Below are positions 17,609 through 25,792 of a stretch of DNA of 64,000 nucleotides, piece after piece. The translations under genes and the position numbers were made by a program. The stretch is from CAMCTV01 sp964420985 (GTDB taxonomy: Bacteria > Bacteroidota > Bacteroidia > Flavobacteriales_D > Sanyastnellaceae): contig CAYQUT010000009.1 in NCBI GenBank assembly GCA_964420985.1, positions 25,407 through 89,406 of the forward strand, given 5' to 3'. The notes beneath the pieces are model-generated. The model searched no databases. It had not been told where the DNA came from and saw only the letters and a list, made by a program, of their open reading frames with translations. The stretch's first letter is position 1, and every line of letters begins with the position of its first letter.

Positions 17609-17617
17609 CTTGTTGCT

Positions 17618-19093
17618 ATGGAAGACCCATTTTTAGCGCTGTTATTCCAGCAATTGATTTATCAGCCAGATTCGCCTTTGGTTTTTAATTCCTCTTTCTT
17701 TTTGTTCTTCTTTACCTTCTTTTTCATTGGATATGCTGCGTTGTATAAAAAAACAACAGCGCGTTTAAGTTGGGTTGTTTTTTTCTCGCTTTACTTCTTC
17801 TACAAGGCATGCGGGTATTATGTGGGCCTAATTTTGTTGGCCTCTGTTGTCGATTTTTATATCAGCCATTGGATATATAAAAGCACGAACAAGGATAAGA
17901 AACGGGGTCTATTAGTTTTCAGCATCGTTATCAATCTTGGACTTTTGTTTTATTTCAAGTATACCGATTTCTTTATTCAACTTTGGAATCAATGGGGTGA
18001 ACATCAGGTATCTATGCTCAATCTGATTTTACCTGTTGGTATTTCATTCTATACTTTTGAAAATTTAAGTTATACCGTTGATGTATATCGCGGTCACTTT
18101 AAGCCAGTCAAAAAGTGGTTGGATTATATTTTCTTTCTTTCTTTTTTTCCCAAATTAATGATGGGACCTATTGTAAGAGCTGCCGATTTTTTGCCCCAAA
18201 TAAGACAACATTGGGAATTAAAAAAACAAGATATCGCTTTTGGCTTTTTCTACATTTTCACAGGTTGTTTTAAAAAAGTAGTCATCAGTGATTACTTGTA
18301 CAATCAGATTGTTTCTGTGGTATTTGATGATCCTACGAGATACAATGGCGTTTATAATCTAACCGCAGTTTATGCTTATGCACTTGTGATATATTGCGAT
18401 TTTAGTGGATACTCAGATATGGCCATTGGCATTGCACGTTGGATGGGGCTGAAAATTGACACCAATTTCCTTGCACCCTATCAAAGCAAGTCCATTACCG
18501 AGTTTTGGAGAAGATGGCACATTTCTCTTTCCTCTTGGCTAAGAGACTATTTGTATATCCCGTTGGGAGGTAACCGCAAAGGCCTGATCAGAACCTACGC
18601 TCACTTGCTCATCACCATGCTCTTGGGAGGATTTTGGCATGGCGCCAATTGGACCTTCATTATTTGGGGAGGTTTGCATGGTGCAGCGCTTGCTTTGGAC
18701 AAATGGCGAATTGATTTTTTGAAAAATAGAAATTTGAAATTTCAACTGCCTTCGGTTCTTTCCATGATACTCACCTTCCATTTTGTGGTGTTTTGTTGGA
18801 TTTTCTTCGGTCCTGATAGTTTGGAAAAAAGTACAATCGTCCTCCACCAAATCATTTACAATTTTGATCTGTCCACTTTAAGTGCTTTTATAGCGCATTA
18901 CCAATCTGTCTTGTGGATGATTGTTGCAGCAATCACATTACATTGGATGCCGCTTTCATGGAATGAAAAAACCATTGACTGGCTTTCCCACCAAAGTCAA
19001 TGGTTATATATTCTCATCGGTTGGGTGATGCTGATGGTTTTTGCCTATTACAAATCCGACACCATCATCCCCCCCATCTATTTGCAATTTTAA
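17618..19093 (+). CDS. MBOAT family O-acyltransferase (AlgI-like)
   Basis: A polytopic protein of 491 residues. E-F-W-R-R-W-H-I-S-L-S-S-W-L-R-D-Y and L-L-G-G-F-W-H-G-A-N-W, followed by W-G-G-L-H-G, contain the two conserved histidines of membrane-bound O-acyltransferases. AlgI/PatA-type enzymes pass acetyl groups across the inner membrane for O-acetylation of alginate or peptidoglycan; the two upstream SGNH proteins would complete the transfer. The gene ends the long plus-strand run and its stop is 4 bases from the convergent maltose phosphorylase stop. Confidence 0.9.
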   Translation: MEDPFLALLFQQLIYQPDSPLVFNSSFFLFFFTFFFIGYAALYKKTTARLSWVVFFSLYFFYKACGYYVGLILLASVVDFYISHWIYKSTNKDKKRGLLVFSIVINLGLLFYFKYTDFFIQLWNQWGEHQVSMLNLILPVGISFYTFENLSYTVDVYRGHFKPVKKWLDYIFFLSFFPKLMMGPIVRAADFLPQIRQHWELKKQDIAFGFFYIFTGCFKKVVISDYLYNQIVSVVFDDPTRYNGVYNLTAVYAYALVIYCDFSGYSDMAIGIARWMGLKIDTNFLAPYQSKSITEFWRRWHISLSSWLRDYLYIPLGGNRKGLIRTYAHLLITMLLGGFWHGANWTFIIWGGLHGAALALDKWRIDFLKNRNLKFQLPSVLSMILTFHFVVFCWIFFGPDSLEKSTIVLHQIIYNFDLSTLSAFIAHYQSVLWMIVAAITLHWMPLSWNEKTIDWLSHQSQWLYILIGWVMLMVFAYYKSDTIIPPIYLQF

Positions 19094-19097
19094 TCGG

Positions 19098-21305
19098 TCA
19101 AATTCTTGTGACGGTTGTACCCTGTTCATCCACGCGCACTACTACTACTTCTCCTCTGAACAAAATTCTAAAGGTGTAGGAATTCCATTGTTTGGGGAGC
19201 ATGGCATTGAAGGTCAACTCACCATTCTTAACCCGCATCCCACCAAATCCTTGAACGATCGACATCCATGTTCCCGCCATTGAGGTAATGTGCAATCCTT
19301 CATGGGCCTCATGGTTGTAGTCATCTAAGTCCAATCTTGAGGTTCGCATGTACATTTCAATGGCCTTCTCTTCATAGCCCAATTTGGCCGCAAGGATACT
19401 GTGAACACAAGGTGACAAACTGGATTCATGTACTGTCATAGGCTCATAGAAATCAAAGTTGGCTTTGATGACCTCATCACTAAATCGATCCTCAAAAAAG
19501 TACAAACCTTGAAGAACATCAGCTTGCTTTATAAAACAACTTCTTAAAATTCTATCCCAGCTCCAATGCTGATTGATGGGGCGTTCTGCCTGATTCAAGT
19601 CAGCGGCCTTCATTAAAACTTTATCCAAAAAGCCATCTTGCTGTAAGTAAATCTGGCCATTATCATGAGTGGGATAATACATCTTGGCTGAGATATTCAA
19701 CCATTGTGCACCCTCTTCTTTGCTCCAATTAAAGTTGGACACTGCCCTTTTGTATTGCTCAGGATCTTGGGTTTCAAGTCCTTCAATGCAATCATAAGCA
19801 TACTCTAAACACCAAACGGCTATGTAATTGGTGTACCAGTTATTGTTGACGTTGTTCTCGTATTCATTTGGCCCAGTAACGCCATGCATGACATATTGCT
19901 GCTTGTACTCACTCCAATGCACCCGTTGTGCCCAAAAACGGGCTATGCCCAAAAGAACTTCCCAACCTGTCTCACGAACATAACTTTCATCTCCGGTGTA
20001 TTGGGTATAATTGTATATGGCATAGGCAATAGCGCCATTGCGGTGAATCTCTTCAAAAGTAATTTCCCATTCATTATGACACTCCTCGCCGTTCATGGTA
20101 ACCATCGGATACAAAGCTGCTCCGTTAGTAAAACCCAACTTCTGAGCATTCTCAATGGCTTTACCCAATTGCTTGTGGCGATAATGTAATAACTGCTTGG
20201 CCACTTCTTGATTCTTAGTAGCCATGTAAAACGGAATACAGTATGCCTCTGTATCCCAGTAGGTGGATCCTCCGTATTTTTCACCGGTAAAGCCTTTTGG
20301 ACCAATGTTCAAACGAGCATCGGTACCTGTATAGGTTTGATTCAGGTGAAAGATATTGAAACGAATACCCTGTTGGGCCTCCTCGTTGCCTTCAATGACA
20401 ATATCTGCCATCTCCCAGATCCTGGCCCAAGCTTCTGTGTGTGCTTCAAGCAATGATTGATAGCCCGTCTCATGAGCACGTTTCGAATGCGCTTTGGAAC
20501 GTTCAATCACATTTTCGTCGTACAATGAATTCTCTAATCCAATAAACTTGTGGAGTACCACTGTTTGATTCATTTGCAATTGGCCTTTGAAGTGAGAGGC
20601 CACAAATGAACTTTCCTTTTCATCTCTTACCCAATCCAAACCTGATACTTGATGAGACATGGCCACAGAAAGATCAAATCCCGTTTTCTTGGTTTTTGAA
20701 GCAACAAATCCAACACCTCTTTCAACTTCCTGCGCTATGGATTCCCAAAAAATTTCGTCATAGTTGGCATCATGATTTTTGACATTGCCATCCATTGACG
20801 AAATCAATTCCAACGACACACCATGGCTCAATGCCTCAACTTTTACTTCAATGGCTGCAATGCTTTCATCGGCCATACTGATGAATCGCTCAAATGAAAA
20901 GCGACAATCTACGCCATTGGAAAAATGAGCAATGAAAGAACGAGACAAAACACTGCGTTTCATGTCTAATTCACGCACAAAATCAGAAACCCTTATTGTG
21001 GCCAAATCCAACTCTTCACCATTGACCAAAACACGTACGCCATGCCATGCTGTAGCATTTAATACCTTGGCGAAATACTCTGGATAGCCATTTTTCCACC
21101 ACCCCACTCTGGTTTTGTCTGGATAATACACACCCGCCACATAAGAACCTTTCAAGTGTTTGCCTGAATAATGCTCTTCGTGATTGGCTCGTTGTCCAAA
21201 CTTCCCATTTCCTAAACTGAAAATACTTTCAGAGCTCTGGTGGTATCGCGCATCAAAACCATTTTCAATGATCTTCCAAGGATCTGTTTTCAAATACTGA
21301 ATCAT
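19098..21305 (-). CDS. mapA: Maltose phosphorylase-like glycoside hydrolase family 65 enzyme
   Basis: GH65 phosphorylases split maltose with phosphate into glucose and beta-glucose 1-phosphate. The 735-residue protein has Y-G-G-S-T-Y-W-D-T-E-A at about 344-354, the general acid E481 in H-G-V-T-G-P-N-E-Y-E-N-N, and H-E-S-S-L-S-P-C-V-H, the phosphate-contact region. Length fits the phosphorylases, which lack a signal peptide. pgmB lies 12 bases upstream, exactly the enzyme needed for beta-glucose 1-phosphate. A different alpha-glucoside (trehalose, kojibiose) cannot be excluded from sequence alone. Confidence 0.88.
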   Translation of the reverse strand: MIQYLKTDPWKIIENGFDARYHQSSESIFSLGNGKFGQRANHEEHYSGKHLKGSYVAGVYYPDKTRVGWWKNGYPEYFAKVLNATAWHGVRVLVNGEELDLATIRVSDFVRELDMKRSVLSRSFIAHFSNGVDCRFSFERFISMADESIAAIEVKVEALSHGVSLELISSMDGNVKNHDANYDEIFWESIAQEVERGVGFVASKTKKTGFDLSVAMSHQVSGLDWVRDEKESSFVASHFKGQLQMNQTVVLHKFIGLENSLYDENVIERSKAHSKRAHETGYQSLLEAHTEAWARIWEMADIVIEGNEEAQQGIRFNIFHLNQTYTGTDARLNIGPKGFTGEKYGGSTYWDTEAYCIPFYMATKNQEVAKQLLHYRHKQLGKAIENAQKLGFTNGAALYPMVTMNGEECHNEWEITFEEIHRNGAIAYAIYNYTQYTGDESYVRETGWEVLLGIARFWAQRVHWSEYKQQYVMHGVTGPNEYENNVNNNWYTNYIAVWCLEYAYDCIEGLETQDPEQYKRAVSNFNWSKEEGAQWLNISAKMYYPTHDNGQIYLQQDGFLDKVLMKAADLNQAERPINQHWSWDRILRSCFIKQADVLQGLYFFEDRFSDEVIKANFDFYEPMTVHESSLSPCVHSILAAKLGYEEKAIEMYMRTSRLDLDDYNHEAHEGLHITSMAGTWMSIVQGFGGMRVKNGELTFNAMLPKQWNSYTFRILFRGEVVVVRVDEQGTTVTRI

Positions 21306-21317
21306 ACAAGAATTGTA

Positions 21318-21977
21318 TTAATGACTGAAAAATTTATTGTTTAATAAATCAATATCGATAAAAGATAAATCGGTAACAACAAAGTCTGCTTCTGTTAAAT
21401 CCACTGCTTGACCAATTCCCACGCAAAAAAATCCACCCGCCTTGGCAGCTGCTACTCCACTCACAGCATCTTCAAATACAATGGTGGATGCAGGAGAAAC
21501 TTTCAATGCCTCAGCGCCCTTCAAGAAAACTTCAGGATCGGGTTTGGAACGAGAAACCACGTTGCCATCAATGACAACATCCAACAAAGAAGCAATCCCC
21601 AATTTTTCAATGATCAATGGTGCATTTTTAGAAGCTGAACCTAGAGCTGTCTTGATGCCGTTTGCCTTCAATGATTGGAGCAATAATGTCGCACCAGGCA
21701 AAGCATCGTTAGGTGTTAATTCTGATACAAGTGATAGATACCACTCGTTTTTGTCTTGCATCATTTGTGTTTTCTCTTCTTCAGAAAAAACCTGAGTGGT
21801 TTTTGAAAGAATATAGTTCAGACTCTCCAAACGTGATAAACCCTTCAATTGTTCATTGTCGTGGTGGGTGAAAGTAACTCCTATTCTTTCCTGAGCCAGA
21901 CGCTGCCAAGCAGAAAAGTGATGGCGCGCTGTATCTACCAGCACGCCGTCTAGATCAAATAAACACGCTTCCAACAT
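21318..21977 (-). CDS. pgmB: Beta-phosphoglucomutase
   Basis: This HAD-family enzyme converts beta-glucose 1-phosphate to glucose 6-phosphate. The 219-residue protein has F-D8-L-D10-G-V-L-V-D with the nucleophile and acid/base Asp, G-L-S-R in the cap domain, S-A-S-K-N (Ser/Lys motifs) and F-E-D-A-V-S-G-V (metal-binding acidic pair). R-L-E-S after G-L-S fits the PgmB substrate loop. It is placed between the sugar kinase (3 bases) and maltose phosphorylase (12 bases). Confidence 0.92.
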   Translation of the reverse strand: MLEACLFDLDGVLVDTARHHFSAWQRLAQERIGVTFTHHDNEQLKGLSRLESLNYILSKTTQVFSEEEKTQMMQDKNEWYLSLVSELTPNDALPGATLLLQSLKANGIKTALGSASKNAPLIIEKLGIASLLDVVIDGNVVSRSKPDPEVFLKGAEALKVSPASTIVFEDAVSGVAAAKAGGFFCVGIGQAVDLTEADFVVTDLSFIDIDLLNNKFFSH

Positions 21978-21980
21978 AAC

Positions 21981-22847
21981 TTAGGAAATCGCGTTAGCAA
22001 AAACATACTTTACATGATAATCAACCAACCCATCAATGGGCTTTTTGATGACACGTCCAAGATGTATTCCTTCTTGCTGTGCTGCAATTTCTAAGCAATG
22101 TTTGAAGTAATGTGAAATAGAACCCACAAAATGAACAGGGGCCGTTTCCCAATTGCTAAAACACTTAACATGTATATCAATGAAATCACGCATGCCACGT
22201 ACCACCCAATTGATGACATGAGGATGATGCGCATGCTCTCCAATAAAGCGTGTAAAACTGGCCAAGAAAACGTTGGCATTGGGTTCGCGGTAAACGCGAG
22301 AAATAAATTCATCTTTGGAAATAGAGAAAGTAGCTTCAAAAGCTTCTTTCAAATCTGCGGGCAATTTGCGGTAGAAATATTCGCGCAATAAGATTTTTCC
22401 AAAATAACTTCCAGAGGCTTCATCACCTAAAATGAAAGCCAATGAAGGAACTTCTTCATGGATTTCCTTACCGTCAAATGAACAGCTATTGGATCCAGTA
22501 CCCAAAATACAAGAAATGCAGTCTTGACCATCGTAAGTGGCATAAGCGCAGCCTACCAAATCATGATCAACAACGATCTCGGCATTAACGAAAACACTTT
22601 TTAATCCGCGCTCAATGATGGCGCACATCACATCCGTGCTACTGCCCGCACCATAGAAATAAATATTCTTTACTTTATCGGCATACAATGCCAATGGCGC
22701 ATTGCCACGAATGGAAGATTCAACAACTGTTTCATCATGAAAATAGGGATTTAATCCCATGGTTTCAAAATTTCCCAAGCGCTTGCCTTGCTTGTCAATC
22801 AGGGCCCAATCACATTTAGTGGATCCGCTGTCTGCAATTAAAATCAT
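21981..22847 (-). CDS. BadF/BadG/BcrA/BcrD-type sugar kinase (N-acetylglucosamine kinase-like)
   Basis: The predicted protein is 288 residues. The ASKHA phosphate-1 motif I-A-D-S-G-S-T-K-C-D-W opens it; G-T-G-S-N-S and L-G-D-E-A-S-G-S-Y-F-G are the other nucleotide-binding signatures of the BadF/NagK group. I chose ATG 22847, since the 20 upstream in-frame residues are not kinase-like. Annotated relatives are N-acetylglucosamine or glucosamine kinases. In this operon, maltose phosphorylase releases free glucose, so glucokinase activity is an attractive inference. Confidence 0.8.
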   Translation of the reverse strand: MILIADSGSTKCDWALIDKQGKRLGNFETMGLNPYFHDETVVESSIRGNAPLALYADKVKNIYFYGAGSSTDVMCAIIERGLKSVFVNAEIVVDHDLVGCAYATYDGQDCISCILGTGSNSCSFDGKEIHEEVPSLAFILGDEASGSYFGKILLREYFYRKLPADLKEAFEATFSISKDEFISRVYREPNANVFLASFTRFIGEHAHHPHVINWVVRGMRDFIDIHVKCFSNWETAPVHFVGSISHYFKHCLEIAAQQEGIHLGRVIKKPIDGLVDYHVKYVFANAIS

Positions 22848-22879
22848 GTTATTCTTGTTTTGGTTTTGGTAAAAATGAG

Positions 22880-22912
22880 GAGAGATAAGCCCATTAGTAG
22901 GGTCCATCTCTC
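22880..22912 (-). other. Imperfect hairpin between gap and the sugar kinase gene
   Basis: GAGAGAT and ATCTCTC form a 7-base-pair stem with an inner CCC/GGG stem and a 7-base loop. It sits in the 103-base gap and lacks a T-run, so it looks more like an RNA stability or processing hairpin than a terminator. Confidence 0.35.
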
Positions 22913-22950
22913 TTCAATCTCTATTTATTCATTATCATTCATATTGTCTT

Positions 22951-23937
22951 TTAGGACCACTGAGCCACCAGTTCAACTACGCGCTCAGAGTATCCTGCTT
23001 CATTGTCATACCAGCCCATAACTTTCACCAAGTTTCCGTTGGCTGAGGTAAGATCTGCATCGAAAATACAAGAATGTTTGTTTCCTACAATATCAATGGA
23101 TACAATGGGATCTGAACAGTATTCAATGATGCCCTTCATTTCATTCTCTGCAGCCTTTTTAATGGCTGCATTTACTTCCTCTTTCGTTACATTTCTTTTC
23201 AAGATAACCACCAAGTCGGTCAATGAACCATCTGGAGTGGGGACACGGACTGCTACTCCGTCCAATAATCCTTTTAACTCTGGTAATACTTCACCCACCG
23301 CCTTTGCAGCACCAGTTGAAGTAGGCACCATGCTCAAAGCGGCAGCTCTGGCTCTTCTCAAATCCTTATGTGGAGCATCTTGTAGGCGTTGATCTGCAGT
23401 GTAGGCATGCACCGTTGTGATGTATCCCTTTTCTATACCAAATGTATCGTTCAATACCTTGGCCATAGGGGCCAAACAATTGGTGGTGCATGAAGCGTTG
23501 GACAATACAACATCATCCGCTGTAATGTCTCCATCATTAACACCTAAAACAATGGTCTTGATTCCTCCCGATGCAGGAGCTGAAATAACCACTTTTTTGG
23601 CACCCGCAGTGATGTGCTTTTGTGCACCTTCCTTATCGGTGAAAATACCTGTAGATTCAATAACAACATCCACATTCATAGATCCCCATGGCAATTGTGC
23701 AGGATCTTTCTGTGCAATGACCTCAATACGTTTTCCATTCACCACCAAAAAGTTACCATCTGCAGCAACATCCGCTTTCACTCTTCCGTGAATACTATCA
23801 TACTTTAACAAATGCGCCAATGTTTTAACATCCGTCAAATCGTTGATGGCTACGACATCCAAACCTTCTTTTTCAATGATGCTTCTGAAACACATTCTTC
23901 CGATGCGTCCGAAACCATTTATTGCAATTCTTTTCAT
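22951..23937 (-). CDS. gap: Glyceraldehyde-3-phosphate dehydrogenase, type I
   Basis: The glycolytic GAPDH oxidises glyceraldehyde 3-phosphate with NAD and phosphate. The 328-residue protein has N-G-F-G-R-I-G-R at 7-14, Asp33 in I-N-D-L that favours NAD over NADP, and the active-site N-A-S-C150-T-T-N. W-Y-D-N-E-x-G-Y-S near the C-terminus is complete. It lies 39 bases after pfkA in the same orientation. That gap contains a 14-base palindrome-like sequence AGAACA-AC-TGTTCT at 23955-23968 of unknown use. Confidence 0.97.
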   Translation of the reverse strand: MKRIAINGFGRIGRMCFRSIIEKEGLDVVAINDLTDVKTLAHLLKYDSIHGRVKADVAADGNFLVVNGKRIEVIAQKDPAQLPWGSMNVDVVIESTGIFTDKEGAQKHITAGAKKVVISAPASGGIKTIVLGVNDGDITADDVVLSNASCTTNCLAPMAKVLNDTFGIEKGYITTVHAYTADQRLQDAPHKDLRRARAAALSMVPTSTGAAKAVGEVLPELKGLLDGVAVRVPTPDGSLTDLVVILKRNVTKEEVNAAIKKAAENEMKGIIEYCSDPIVSIDIVGNKHSCIFDADLTSANGNLVKVMGWYDNEAGYSERVVELVAQWS

Positions 23938-23976
23938 TTTTTAATTTGTTTTTTAGAACAACTGTTCTGTTATTAT

Positions 23977-24963
23977 TTAAATCGAAAGAATGCGGGCAAT
24001 GCGCAACTCATCACGATTAGGCATATTTCTCCTCGTGATACTTTCTTCAAGCGATGTGTAGGTTTCTTGATCATTAACAAGACCCACCATTACGTCTTTT
24101 CTTCCTTGTAAAATTCCTTCTACCGCAGCTACACCCATTCGGCTGGAGATCACGCGATCGTAACAACTGGGTGCTCCACCTCTTTGTAAGTGGCCCAAAA
24201 CAGAAACGCGTGTGTCGTATTCTGCATATTTTTCTGTTACTTTCTTGGCCAATTCATAAGCTCCGCCGCTTTTGCTTCCTTCAGCTACGATGACAATACT
24301 GCTCGACTTTCCGCTTTCTTCACTGGCTTTCAAAGTATCCACCAACTCATCAACACTCATCTCATCCTCTGGCAAAATTATGGCAATGGCACCTGCTGCG
24401 ATACCTGATTTGAGGGCAATAAAACCACTGTTGCGCCCCATCACCTCAACAAAAAATAATCTATTGTGAGAGGTGGCTGTATCTCTGATGCGATCAACGG
24501 CATCCACTACTGTGTTTGTGGCTGTGTCAAATCCAATGCAATGATCAGTTCCAAACAAATCATTATCAATTGACCCAGGAATTCCCATTACAGGAATACC
24601 ATGCTCTTGATACAACAAATGTGCACCGGTAAAAGTTCCATTTCCCCCAATAGCAATCAAAGCATCCACACCATGTTTCTTCAATTGATCAGCTGCTTTG
24701 GCTCTGCCTTCCGCCTCATAGAATTCTTTGCTTCGTGAACTTTTTAAAATGGTACCGCCTCTTCCTAAAATTCGAGCAACCGAACGCTCGTTCAAACGTT
24801 TAAAATCGCCAGCAATCAATCCTGTGTAACCCTGGAAAATACCATCCACTTCAATGTTGTGGAAAACACATGCCCTGACCACCGCACGAATTGCAGCGTT
24901 CATTCCAGGTGCATCACCACCACTGGTGAGTACCCCTATTCGCTTTATGCCATTGTTATTCAT
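23977..24963 (-). CDS. pfkA: 6-phosphofructokinase
   Basis: PfkA makes fructose 1,6-bisphosphate and commits sugar to glycolysis. The 328-residue protein has G-G-D-A-P-G-M-N-A-A-I at 15-25, P-G-S-I-D133-N-D with the catalytic Asp, and V-M-G-R-N-S-G. The Gly after position 108 indicates ATP rather than pyrophosphate use, but the usual Asp of G-G-D-G (Asp103 of E. coli PfkA) is Asn108 here. ATG 24963 is chosen because an in-frame ATG 18 bases earlier would lie within the promoter. First gene of the five-gene sugar operon. Confidence 0.95.
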   Translation of the reverse strand: MNNNGIKRIGVLTSGGDAPGMNAAIRAVVRACVFHNIEVDGIFQGYTGLIAGDFKRLNERSVARILGRGGTILKSSRSKEFYEAEGRAKAADQLKKHGVDALIAIGGNGTFTGAHLLYQEHGIPVMGIPGSIDNDLFGTDHCIGFDTATNTVVDAVDRIRDTATSHNRLFFVEVMGRNSGFIALKSGIAAGAIAIILPEDEMSVDELVDTLKASEESGKSSSIVIVAEGSKSGGAYELAKKVTEKYAEYDTRVSVLGHLQRGGAPSCYDRVISSRMGVAAVEGILQGRKDVMVGLVNDQETYTSLEESITRRNMPNRDELRIARILSI

Positions 24964-24968
24964 TATCG

Positions 24969-24976
24969 CAAATATA
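24969..24976 (-). promoter_or_regulatory. -7 promoter element of the pfkA-gap-kinase-pgmB-mapA operon
   Basis: The minus strand reads TATATTTG, only 5 bases before the pfkA ATG, so a leaderless message is predicted. The palindrome at 24990-25010 lies immediately upstream, where a bound regulator would touch the -33 region. Confidence 0.5.
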
Positions 24977-24989
24977 ACCAAATTTCAAC

Positions 24990-25010
24990 TTAGTGTATCT
25001 TTTACACTAA
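24990..25010. promoter_or_regulatory. 21-base palindrome, candidate operator of the NrtR-type regulator
   Basis: TTAGTGTA, five bases, TACACTAA is a perfect 8+8 inverted repeat in the 104-base space between pfkA and the divergent regulator gene. It lies 13 bases upstream of the pfkA -7 element and 18 bases upstream of TATTTTCG at 25029-25036, a near-consensus -7 for the regulator. NrtR-family proteins bind dyads of about this size. I found no second copy in the window. Confidence 0.7.
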
Positions 25011-25067
25011 CTATTTTTCAACATCACGTATTTTCGCAACAAACTACTACAAAAAACCTCAAATAAA

Positions 25068-25748
25068 ATGGATGTTTCGGTTGACTGCGTTGTCTTTGGT
25101 TTTGATGATGATGAATTAAAGGTTCTACTCATTGAGCAAAAGCAACCCGATGGAAAAACCATCAAACCCCAGAAGGCAGTGCCCGGAGATTTAGTGCAAG
25201 AAGATGAAGGATTGGACGCGGCGGCTGAGCGTATTTTAAAAGAATTGACCAGCCTACAGGGTATCTATCTTAAACAGTTTCATGCATTTGGTGATCCCAA
25301 TCGTGTCAGTGGTTTAAAGGACCGCGATTGGTTGCGCAGCTTCAGAACACATCCTGAACGACGCGTTATAACCGTTGGTTATTATTCGCTGGTGAAAATG
25401 GACGACTTTAATCCACAGGCGGCATCCTTTGCTAAAAAAGCACAGTGGGTGGATGTCTACAAGATTCCAAATCTTGCTTTTGATCACAACGACATTGTGT
25501 CAGAGGCACTCAAAGTGTTGAGACATGAATTGATGGCCGATCACATTGGCTTTGAATTGCTTCCCGAAAAATTCACGCTTTCTCAACTGCAGAAATTGTA
25601 CGAAATCATCTTGGATAAGAAATTAGACAAGCGAAATTTCAGAAAAAATATCCTCAGAACCAATACGGTAGAACCCTTGGAGGAAAAGCAAAGCGGGGTA
25701 TTGCACAAGCCTGCGCAATTGTTCTCCGTAAAAAGAAAAAAACAGTGA
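25068..25748 (+). CDS. NrtR-family Nudix-related transcriptional regulator
   Basis: The 226-residue protein has an N-terminal Nudix-like domain (V-D-C-V-V-F-G-F and P-G-D-L-V near 45) and a C-terminal winged helix with F-T-L-S-Q-L-Q-K-L-Y-E-I-I and R-N-F-R-K-N-I-L, the NrtR layout. The Nudix box is degraded: A-E-R-I-L-K-E-L replaces R-E-x-x-E-E, so hydrolase activity is unlikely and the domain probably senses a ligand. Relatives in Bacteroidota regulate sugar use. Divergent position and the shared palindrome point to the maltose/glycolysis operon as target. Confidence 0.82.
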   Translation: MDVSVDCVVFGFDDDELKVLLIEQKQPDGKTIKPQKAVPGDLVQEDEGLDAAAERILKELTSLQGIYLKQFHAFGDPNRVSGLKDRDWLRSFRTHPERRVITVGYYSLVKMDDFNPQAASFAKKAQWVDVYKIPNLAFDHNDIVSEALKVLRHELMADHIGFELLPEKFTLSQLQKLYEIILDKKLDKRNFRKNILRTNTVEPLEEKQSGVLHKPAQLFSVKRKKQ

Positions 25749-25792
25749 CCTCAATCATTCATTGCGGTCTATAATTCCATTATCATTGCACC

